Positions 1 to 5,555 of a stretch of DNA of 6,495 nt are shown here, one piece after another. Numbering within the stretch: the first letter of the stretch is position 1; each line of letters begins with the position of its first letter. This DNA is from Comamonadaceae bacterium (GTDB lineage Bacteria; Pseudomonadota; Gammaproteobacteria; Burkholderiales; Burkholderiaceae_C): contig CANIRI010000140.1 in assembly GCA_947469815.1 (NCBI GenBank), positions 1 through 6,495 on the forward strand. Reading direction: 5' to 3'. Under the pieces are notes generated by a model. It saw only the letters and a program-made list of their open reading frames with translations. It was not told the DNA's origin and did not search any database. A program made the position numbers and the translations under genes.

Positions 1-1032
1 CCCATGCTGGCTATGCAAGGCGTGAGCTTTGGCTACCCCGCACCCGAGGACGCACCAGCGGGCACGCCGCCCACGGTCATCGTGCGCAACGTCAGCAAAT
101 CGGTGCTGGCCGGGCAGCGCATCGGTATTCTGGGTGCCAACGGCCAGGGCAAATCCACCGTGGTGAAAACCATTGCCCGCGACCTGCAACCGCTGGGCGG
201 CGAGGTGACTGAGGGGCGCGGCCTGAACATCGGCTACTTTGCGCAGCAGGAGCTGGACGTGCTGCGTCCGGCGGACACGCCGCTGGAGCACATGATCCGA
301 CTGGTGCGCGAGATGACCGCGCTGGGCAAGATCCAGGGCCAGGCCACGCGTGAGCAGGACTTGCGCAGCTTTTTAGGCACCTTCAATTTCAGCGGCGACA
401 TGGTCAAGCAAGCCGTGGGCAGCATGAGCGGGGGCGAGAAGGCGCGGCTGGTCTTGTGCATGATCGTCTGGCAGCGGCCCAACCTCTTGCTGATGGACGA
501 GCCCACCAACCACCTGGACCTGGCCACACGCGAGGCGCTGTCCATGGCGCTCAATGAATTCGAAGGCACGGTGATGCTGGTCAGCCACGACCGGGCGCTG
601 CTGCGCGCGGTGTGTGACGAGTTCTGGATGGTCACGCGCGGGGGTGTCGAGCCTTTTGACGGCGATTTGGACGACTACCAGCGCTACCTGCTGGATGAAG
701 CCAAACGCCAGCGCGAGGAAGCCAAACGCGCGGGCAACGAGGCGACCGCTGCCGCACAAGCCCAGGCCAAACAGGCAGCGGTTGCGGCAACGGCGAAGGC
801 CGTGCCCAAGCCCGAACACAAGCAATGGAAAAAGCAGTTGCAGCAGACCGAGGCGCGCATGCAACTGCTCAACACCCAGCGCGAAAGCCTGGAGACGCAA
901 ATGGGCCAGAACGCGAACCCGGCGCAACTGGCCGATTGGGGCAAACAGCTCAAAGCGGTGACTACAGAGTTAGCCGAATTGGAAGAGACTTGGCTGGCCC
1001 TGAGCAGCCAGCTAGAAGAAACGACGGCCTAA
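1..1032 (+). CDS. yheS: ABC-F family ATPase, YheS-like (C-terminal part, 5' end outside window)
   Basis: This is the second half of a soluble ABC-F ATPase. The family has two ABC cassettes, no membrane domain, and acts on ribosomes and translation in the cytoplasm. The reading frame is open to the window edge, so the first cassette and linker are missing; about 343 residues are visible against roughly 640 for E. coli YheS. Numbering from the Met at position 4: Walker A GANGQGKST at 44-52, Q-loop YFAQQ at 78-82, signature SGGEKARL at 142-149, Walker B and the ABC-F hallmark DEPTNHLD at 165-172, and the H-loop SHDR at 194-197. The segment VEPFDGDLDDYQRYL (215-229), followed by an Ala/Gln/Lys-rich coiled coil (about 228-335), is the YheS-type C-terminus. 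All ATPase motifs of this cassette are intact. The gene ends tail to tail with the TPR-GT gene, sharing 4 bp, and no terminator hairpin is visible. ABC-F membership is very secure; assignment to YheS rather than Uup is good but rests on the C-terminal pattern. Confidence 0.95.
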   Translation, partial: PMLAMQGVSFGYPAPEDAPAGTPPTVIVRNVSKSVLAGQRIGILGANGQGKSTVVKTIARDLQPLGGEVTEGRGLNIGYFAQQELDVLRPADTPLEHMIRLVREMTALGKIQGQATREQDLRSFLGTFNFSGDMVKQAVGSMSGGEKARLVLCMIVWQRPNLLLMDEPTNHLDLATREALSMALNEFEGTVMLVSHDRALLRAVCDEFWMVTRGGVEPFDGDLDDYQRYLLDEAKRQREEAKRAGNEATAAAQAQAKQAAVAATAKAVPKPEHKQWKKQLQQTEARMQLLNTQRESLETQMGQNANPAQLADWGKQLKAVTTELAELEETWLALSSQLEETTA

Positions 1033-2714
1033 AACCGGGCCAGCAAATCCGCCCGTACCTGCGCCAGGGGCGCGTTCCAATCGCCTGCGCGCTCTTGCCG
1101 GTACAAACGGGCGCTGGGGTACCAGGGGGAATCGCTGCGCTCCAGCAGCCAGCGCCAGTCCGGCATGTGTGGCAGCAGTATCCACACCGGCAGGCCCAGA
1201 GCCCCAGCCAGATGCGCCACGCTGGTGTCCACGGCAATCACCAAGTCCATGCACGCGCACAGCGCCGCCGTGTCGTCCATGGTCAGCAACTCTTCACCGA
1301 AATGCGCCATGCAGCTGGCCTGCACCGCAGCCATATCGCCGGGGCGGATTTCTTTTTGCAGGCTGATGTATTCAAATTCGGCGGGCAAAGAATCCAGTAA
1401 ATCCGAGAGCATCAGGCTGCGCAAGTGGTCGGCCCGGTGCGTCATGCTGCCACTCCACACCAGTCCCACGCGGGGGCGGGTCTTGGGACCCAGCCGGTCC
1501 TGCCATGCCCACACCTTGGCGGGGTTGGTTCGCAAATACGGAACGGCGCAGGGCACCGTGTCCAGCGTGGTCCCACAGCCAATGGGCACACTCATGAGCG
1601 GGCAGTACAGGTCGAAGGCGGGCAGCGGATCGCGCTGGCGCAACAGCGTATCGACCCCGGGCAAGGTGCGCAGCAAGTCGTACAACGCGGGCTCCACCTC
1701 GAAAACGACCCGGGCACCGCGCTCGGCCAGCACCTGCGCATAACGGGCGAACTGGATGGTGTCGCCTAATCCCTGTTCTGCGTGCAGCAGCAGGGTTGCA
1801 CCACGCAGGTCTTCCTGCCCCAGCCAAAGAGGCTGCGGGAACTTGCGGCGGATCACCTGGAAGGTATCGGTCTGCCAGCGCCAGTGGTACTTCTCAAAAC
1901 CCGCACGCAAGTCGCCCAGCAAGAGCAGCAAGAGGCTGTGGTTCCAGTGGCCGAACGCGAAGTCCGGCGCGAGTACCACAGCGCTTTCACAGCTGCGCAA
2001 AGCCTCATCGAAACGGTGCAAGTGCTTGAGCACGCCGCTGCGGTTGGAGTAGGCCATAGCGTCGCCCGGGCGCAGGGCAATGGTCCGGTCGTAGGACGCC
2101 AACGCGCCTTCGTAATCCCCCTGCGCGAGCAAGGCGTTGCCCAGGTTCAAGTGGCCGCTGGCAAGCCCGGGGTTGAGTGCCAGGCCCGCTTCGAAGCTTT
2201 GGACCGCGCGCGCATCCTCTTGCAAGCCTCTGAGCGCATTACCCCGGTACACATAGGCCTCGGCGTAGTCAGGACGCCAACCGATGGCCAGATCAAAATT
2301 CTCCACCGCTTCGGCGCAGCGATTCAACTCAATCAGCGCGCTGCCCTTGTCGCACGCAGCCTCCGCAAATTGCGGCCGCAGCGACATGGCCGAGTCATAG
2401 CACTCGATACCCGCGACGAATTGCTTGAGCTTGCACATGGCAAAACCCAGGCCGTAATAAGCCTGTGCGTTATGGGGTTCGCACTCAAGGGCTCGGCACA
2501 ACAGTTCAACCCCTTGCTGCGCCTGCCCGGTTTGCGCAAGGATCAGCCCCAGCATGTGCAAGCTGCCGGCGTGCAGAGGCTCTTGGGCCAGGATGTCTTC
2601 GTAGGCTTGTCGGGCCAGTTGCAAAGCCCCGGACCTTTGGTATTCCCGTGCCGCCTGGAACCGGGCAAACATTGAGGGGTCCGACGGCAGACTTGCTGTT
2701 GCTGAATCAGACAT
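1029..2714 (-). CDS. TPR protein with C-terminal GT9 (heptosyltransferase-like) domain
   Basis: The 561-residue protein has two parts. Residues about 14-285 are seven to eight 34-residue tetratricopeptide repeats; several show canonical spacing, for example the unit starting AEAYVYRGNAL (151-161) and the one starting ASGHLNLGNALL (185-196). Residues about 305-560 resemble glycosyltransferase family 9. HAEQGLGDTIQFARY (311-325) carries the GxGD element, whose Asp is catalytic in heptosyltransferases such as WaaC. DLVIAVDTSVAHLAGALGLP (490-509) matches the family's C-terminal nucleotide-sugar-binding motif. There is no signal peptide, so a cytoplasmic location is expected. The TPR part probably binds a protein partner or acceptor; a role in protein or envelope glycosylation is inference, and neither substrate nor sugar can be read from sequence. 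The ATG at 2714 has only a distant GGAG upstream; an internal Met at residue 15 is the alternative start. The gene lies 42 bp downstream of the glutaredoxin-like gene and is probably co-transcribed with it. Confidence 0.9.
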   Translation of the reverse strand: MSDSATASLPSDPSMFARFQAAREYQRSGALQLARQAYEDILAQEPLHAGSLHMLGLILAQTGQAQQGVELLCRALECEPHNAQAYYGLGFAMCKLKQFVAGIECYDSAMSLRPQFAEAACDKGSALIELNRCAEAVENFDLAIGWRPDYAEAYVYRGNALRGLQEDARAVQSFEAGLALNPGLASGHLNLGNALLAQGDYEGALASYDRTIALRPGDAMAYSNRSGVLKHLHRFDEALRSCESAVVLAPDFAFGHWNHSLLLLLLGDLRAGFEKYHWRWQTDTFQVIRRKFPQPLWLGQEDLRGATLLLHAEQGLGDTIQFARYAQVLAERGARVVFEVEPALYDLLRTLPGVDTLLRQRDPLPAFDLYCPLMSVPIGCGTTLDTVPCAVPYLRTNPAKVWAWQDRLGPKTRPRVGLVWSGSMTHRADHLRSLMLSDLLDSLPAEFEYISLQKEIRPGDMAAVQASCMAHFGEELLTMDDTAALCACMDLVIAVDTSVAHLAGALGLPVWILLPHMPDWRWLLERSDSPWYPSARLYRQERAGDWNAPLAQVRADLLARF

Positions 2715-2756
2715 GACTAGCCTGCGTCTCCAGTTCGGGGCTCTGGTTTACCGATA

Positions 2757-3122
2757 TCAGAGCAACAAATCGCGGAGCTGGCCCGCGTCGTGCAGGGCCT
2801 TGAGGTCCTCAAAGCCGCCGACCAGCATGCCTTTGAAGAAGACCATGGGGAAGGTGGGCCATCCGGTCCACATCTTGAGCGCGTTGCGCAAGCGCCATTG
2901 GCTGAGGTAGCCGCCGTACTCCATGTAATGGTGCTCGATGGCGGCGGCAGTGAGCAGAGCGCAGGCCTTACCGACCAGGGGGTTGGCCTTCATGCCCACC
3001 ACCACCACGGCATGGCTGGCCAACGCGGCTTGCACCGCCTGTACGACCGATTGATGGTGGTGCGCCACTTTGTCGCGGATGGCGGGGTGGATGTGGTTCT
3101 CATCAAGGATGTGGCGGGGCAT
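2757..3122 (-). CDS. Glutaredoxin-fold protein lacking the active-site cysteines
   Basis: The 121-residue protein has a thioredoxin/glutaredoxin-like layout. It starts with a His-rich N-terminal helix region (1-38). A beta strand, HAVVVVGMKANP (37-48), leads into the helix where glutaredoxins carry CxxC or CGFS. The cis-proline region is TGWPTFPMVFF (86-96), with the cis-Pro at 92. The glutathione-binding GG-D pattern is VGGFEDL (101-107). Aligned on a dithiol glutaredoxin (CPYCVKAKALL), the active site reads NPLVGKACALL: both catalytic Cys positions are Asn47 and Val50, and the only Cys in the protein is Cys54, four residues past the second site. Classical thiol-disulfide oxidoreductase activity is therefore doubtful; glutathione or Fe-S binding, or a structural role, is possible but inferred. 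I recall similar cysteine-poor glutaredoxin-annotated proteins in Burkholderiales, from memory only. An in-frame stop lies 15 bases upstream of the ATG (TGA, five codons intervening), so the start is well bounded. No signal peptide is visible; a cytoplasmic location is likely. Confidence 0.85.
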   Translation of the reverse strand: MPRHILDENHIHPAIRDKVAHHHQSVVQAVQAALASHAVVVVGMKANPLVGKACALLTAAAIEHHYMEYGGYLSQWRLRNALKMWTGWPTFPMVFFKGMLVGGFEDLKALHDAGQLRDLLL

Positions 3123-3193
3123 AGGCGTACCGAAAAATCACCCTGTGCGGCCCGCTTCGGGATGAAGGGGCGAACGCCAAGGCGTGGTCGAGG

Positions 3194-3222
3194 ATTCTAG
3201 GGCGCGAGCCCGTGGCACACAG
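3194..3222 (-). promoter_or_regulatory. Possible promoter for the glutaredoxin-like/TPR-GT pair
   Basis: In the 128-bp gap between the ChaN-like stop and the glutaredoxin-like start, the minus strand reads TAGAAT at 3199-3194, five of six matches to the sigma-70 -10 box. The -35 position at a 17-bp spacing (3222-3217) reads CTGTGT, a poor match, so the promoter is weak or activator-dependent if real. Transcription would start near 3187 and give a leader of about 65 nt. That leader contains two short inverted repeats, ACGCC-AA-GGCGT at 3174-3185 and CCCG-CTT-CGGG at 3151-3161. The alternative is read-through from the ChaN-like gene; no T-run terminator is visible in the gap. Confidence 0.25.
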
Positions 3223-3250
3223 ACCCAACCACCCGCTGCCGCATCGGGCT

Positions 3251-4108
3251 TCAGGGTTTGGCTGAATTGTCGATAGCAGCGGCGAAGGCGGCGCAAGGAT
3301 CCTCACGCACAAGCGGTGCGACGGCATGCACCTGGTCAAACAAAGCCGCATCTGCAGCTTGCGGGGTCTCCAGGTAGGCATGTACCTGCGTGCGCTGGCG
3401 CTCCTGCGGCGAGAGCCAGTGGTAGACACCGGCGTCTTTGCGGACATGCCCGTTGCCCGCAAGCAGCATTACGGTGGACTGCGGGTGCTCATGCAGCACA
3501 TGCGCCATCCACACATCCCGCGCCACCTGCGCCAAAGTCATGCCGCCCAGTGCAGATTTGGGGACCATGCGGCAGTGGCCCTGGAAGACCGCCTCCCGCT
3601 GAATCGCATCCACCTCGGGTGGCAGTCCACCATCCAAACCAAAGCCATTGCGCAGTGTCGCGTTCAAGGCGGCGTTCAGCCCGTCACGCATAACCAGGCG
3701 CGCATCCTGTGGCGAGACGTTAGCAGCCACGAGCGGGATGCGCTGGCTCAGGGCCAGATCAATCACCGGCTTATAGAAATCCCAGTCCCAGCCCTTGGTG
3801 CCGGCGCGGGCGATCACGCATGCCGCGTCCGGGCACTCTTGTTGCGCGGTGCTGAGATCCGCTTGCCGCTCGCGGTCGAACTGCTCCATCGCAATCACCG
3901 GATGCGGCGCGCCTCGGAGAATTTCCGCAATCTTCTCCAGCCGCAGGGCGTGGCCCTCCGGGTTGTCATGGATCTCGCCGAGCAAGTAGATCGCGGGTTC
4001 TGCGGCGACGGACAGGGCTAGGAAGCACGCGGCGCATGCTGCGCCCAGTGCGCGCCATCGCCGCGCTGATGCGGCGGCGGTTGGCTTACTTTGCATTGCA
4101 TCTTGCAT
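3251..4108 (-). CDS. ChaN-family exported protein (haem/iron-associated, Tiki/EreA superfamily)
   Basis: From the ATG at 4108 the protein has 285 residues. Residues about 1-36 form a signal peptide: a basic ARRWR segment, a hydrophobic stretch rich in Ala, Leu and Cys, and a likely cleavage at SVAA-EP, giving a periplasmic protein. The mature part shows the ChaN motifs LLGEIHDNPEGH (42-53), MEQFDRERQ (74-82), GWDWDFYKPVI (106-116) and, near the C-terminus, LLAGNGHVRKDAGV (216-229). The paired GExH and GNGH motifs are the conserved metal/ligand-site elements of this superfamily. Campylobacter ChaN is an iron-regulated lipoprotein that binds haem; haem or metal handling here is inference from family. 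The cysteines in the signal region do not fit a lipobox, since neither has Leu, Val or Ile at -3, so lipidation is not supported. The frame is open to a TTG at 4183, but this start would put 25 extra residues before the signal peptide, so the ATG at 4108 (GAGA 7 nt upstream) is preferred; the ATG at 4096 is also possible. Confidence 0.88.
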   Translation of the reverse strand: MQDAMQSKPTAAASARRWRALGAACAACFLALSVAAEPAIYLLGEIHDNPEGHALRLEKIAEILRGAPHPVIAMEQFDRERQADLSTAQQECPDAACVIARAGTKGWDWDFYKPVIDLALSQRIPLVAANVSPQDARLVMRDGLNAALNATLRNGFGLDGGLPPEVDAIQREAVFQGHCRMVPKSALGGMTLAQVARDVWMAHVLHEHPQSTVMLLAGNGHVRKDAGVYHWLSPQERQRTQVHAYLETPQAADAALFDQVHAVAPLVREDPCAAFAAAIDNSAKP

Positions 4109-4157
4109 GGCGTCGTCTCTAAAAATTGTTGGGGCTGACAAAAAAGCGCCAGCTGGT

Positions 4158-4172
4158 CTTTGCCCAGCAAAG
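4158..4172. repeat. Perfect inverted repeat in the chaN-kynU intergenic region
   Basis: CTTTGC at 4158-4163 and GCAAAG at 4167-4172 form a perfect 6-bp inverted repeat with a 3-bp centre. It overlaps the candidate kynU -35 hexamer. Immediately beside it, at 4149-4156, lies the 8-bp palindrome CCAGCTGG. The size and position fit a binding site for a dimeric regulator, but short palindromes of this size also arise by chance. Confidence 0.4.
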
Positions 4173-4190
4173 GCTTCGTGCAACTATTTC

Positions 4191-4220
4191 ACCACGTGTA
4201 GCCCGCGAAGGCACGGTGGT
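4191..4220. repeat. Imperfect inverted repeat upstream of kynU
   Basis: ACCACGTG at 4191-4198 and CACGGTGGT at 4212-4220 are inverted copies that differ by one extra base, separated by 13 bp. The left arm contains the palindrome CACGTG (4193-4198). The element ends 36 bp before the chosen kynU start and lies at or just after the start point predicted from the weak promoter, a typical place for a repressor operator. In a transcript it could also fold as a hairpin. A regulatory role is inferred from position only. Confidence 0.35.
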
Positions 4221-4256
4221 ACTGTTACAGCCTTTCCAACCCCGCACTGGATGCTG

Positions 4257-5555
4257 ATGCACACACTATCTGACTGTCTGGCACGCGATGCGGCCGATCC
4301 GCTGCGGAGTTTGCGCGGGCACTTCGCCTTACCTGCGGACCTGATCTATCTCGACGGCAATTCACTGGGGCCCCTACCCCGTAGCGCTGCGGCGCGGGCG
4401 ACGCAGGTCGTGAATCAGGAGTGGGGGCAGGGGCTGATCCGCTCCTGGAACGACGCCGGCTGGTTCGGTATGCCGCAGCGCGTGGGCGCGCGGATTGCGC
4501 CACTCATCGGAGCGCAGCCGCACGAGGTGGTCGCTGCCGACAGCACCTCGGTCAACCTGTTCAAGGTGCTCTCGGCGGCGCTGGCTGTCGCCGCTGCCGA
4601 TGCGCCGGGAAGGACCGTGGTGCTGAGCGAACGGCACAACTTCCCCACCGATCTATACATCGCGCAAAGCGTCTGCCAGACGCATGGCTGCACGCTGGAA
4701 CTGGTGGAGCCTGAGGCTATTGACGGTGCGCTCAACTCCAAGGTTGCGGTCCTGCTGCTCACCCATGTGAACTACCGCACCGGAGCTATGCACGATATGG
4801 CCGCCATAACGGCGGCGGCCCACGCCGCAGGCGCGTTGGTGGTTTGGGACCTGGCGCACAGCACCGGCGCGGTACCGGTCGACCTGAATGGCGCTGAAGC
4901 CGACTTTGCCGTGGGCTGCGGCTACAAATTTTTGAACGGCGGGCCGGGCGCGCCAGCCTTTGTCTGGGCCCACGCGCGCCATGTCGCGCGCACCGACCTG
5001 CTCTGGATGCAGCCGCTCACCGGCTGGTTCGGCCACGCCGCGCCCTTCGCGTTCACACCCGACTACCAAAGCGCCCCCGGTATGGCGCGCTTCCTGTGCG
5101 GCACGCCGCCGGTCATCAGCCTGGCGGCGCTGGACGCGGCGCTGGATGTATTTGATGCCGCACACGCCCTGGGGGGCATGGCTGCACTGCGCGCGAAGTC
5201 GCTGGCACTCGGCGACTTGTTTATCGAATTGGAGGAGCAGCGATGCGCAGGGCTGGGTTTGGGACTGGCAACGCCTCGCCAACACGCGCAGCGCGGCTCG
5301 CAGGTGTCCTTGACGCACTGCGACGCTGATGCGTCGCACAGCGCCTACGCCATCGTGCAGGCACTCATTGCGAGGGGCGTGATCGGCGACTTCCGCGCTG
5401 GCGCTCCGGGAGAGCCCGACATCCTGCGCTTTGGCATCACGCCGCTGTACCTCGGCTACGAAGACATTTGGAATGCCGTGGAACAGCTGAAACAGGTACT
5501 GGAAAGCGGTGAATGGCGCGAGGCGCGATTTGCGCGCAAAGCCGCAGTGACCTGA
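4257..5555 (+). CDS. kynU: Kynureninase
   Basis: Kynureninase (EC 3.7.1.3) is a cytoplasmic PLP enzyme that hydrolyses L-kynurenine to anthranilate and L-alanine in the kynurenine route of tryptophan breakdown. From the ATG at 4257 the protein has 432 residues, close to the usual 415-425. Diagnostic segments are LIYLDGNSLGPLPR near the N-terminus (29-42), the PLP-site VVWDLAHSTGAVPVDLNGA (195-213) and GCGYKFLNGGPGAPAFVW (220-237). In that last segment Lys224 is the predicted Schiff-base lysine, preceded by the Tyr expected to contact the PLP phosphate. Further on lie GMARFLCGTPPVISLAAL (275-292) and the C-terminal DILRFGITPLYLGYEDIW (388-405). No active-site residue looks lost. The frame is open back to an ATG at 4107, but the extra 50 residues are unlike the family and would overlap the start of the divergent gene. 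ATGs at 4251 and 4257 are both plausible; the second has a GGA 5 nt upstream. kynA and kynB are not nearby within the window. The stop abuts that of the DUF3108-like gene. Confidence 0.96.
   Translation: MHTLSDCLARDAADPLRSLRGHFALPADLIYLDGNSLGPLPRSAAARATQVVNQEWGQGLIRSWNDAGWFGMPQRVGARIAPLIGAQPHEVVAADSTSVNLFKVLSAALAVAAADAPGRTVVLSERHNFPTDLYIAQSVCQTHGCTLELVEPEAIDGALNSKVAVLLLTHVNYRTGAMHDMAAITAAAHAAGALVVWDLAHSTGAVPVDLNGAEADFAVGCGYKFLNGGPGAPAFVWAHARHVARTDLLWMQPLTGWFGHAAPFAFTPDYQSAPGMARFLCGTPPVISLAALDAALDVFDAAHALGGMAALRAKSLALGDLFIELEEQRCAGLGLGLATPRQHAQRGSQVSLTHCDADASHSAYAIVQALIARGVIGDFRAGAPGEPDILRFGITPLYLGYEDIWNAVEQLKQVLESGEWREARFARKAAVT

Larger units (their letters stand above)
4109..4256. promoter_or_regulatory. 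Divergent intergenic region between chaN-like gene and kynU
   Basis: This 148-bp stretch must contain the promoters of both divergent genes. It is more AT-rich than its neighbours, with A/T runs at 4120-4127 and 4140-4145. For kynU, a weak sigma-70-like pair is TTGCCC at 4160-4165 (four of six) and ACTATT at 4183-4188 (three of six), separated by 17 bp. No convincing -35/-10 pair was found for the ChaN-like gene; TTGTCA on the minus strand at 4141-4136 is a good -35 match, but its only -10 candidate is poor and at the wrong spacing. Several inverted repeats, listed separately, occupy the middle of the region and are candidate operators. No regulator gene lies in the window. KynR-type Lrp/AsnC regulators control kyn genes in other bacteria, but no specific site can be assigned here. 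Confidence 0.45.

Noticed and set aside
373..927. Minus-strand open frame (184 codons) within the ABC-F gene
   Set aside because: It is antisense to the signature, Walker B and H-loop motifs of the ABC cassette and has no independent support.
1782..2675. Long plus-strand open frame (297 codons) opposite the TPR-GT gene
   Set aside because: It lies wholly antisense to a clear TPR array, its translation is Gln/Val/Arg-rich without any recognisable motif, and long antisense frames are expected in GC-rich DNA.
3151..3185. Short hairpins in the gap after the ChaN-like gene as a terminator
   Set aside because: The stems are only 4-5 bp and no T-run follows on the minus strand, so an intrinsic terminator is not supported.
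3326..4021. Plus-strand open frame (231 codons) opposite the ChaN-like gene
   Set aside because: It is a shadow of the strongly supported ChaN-family coding sequence and shows no domain.
4109..4183. Upstream TTG start for the ChaN-like protein
   Set aside because: It would place 25 residues ahead of a good signal peptide and extend through the palindromes of the divergent intergenic region.
4107..4256. Fifty-residue N-terminal extension of kynureninase from the ATG at 4107
   Set aside because: The extension is unlike other kynureninases, covers the inverted repeats and would overlap the start of the divergent gene; the ATG at 4257 gives a normal length.
4653..5339. Minus-strand open frame (228 codons) inside kynU
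   Set aside because: It is antisense to conserved kynureninase motifs, and its product is Arg/Gln-rich with no family resemblance.
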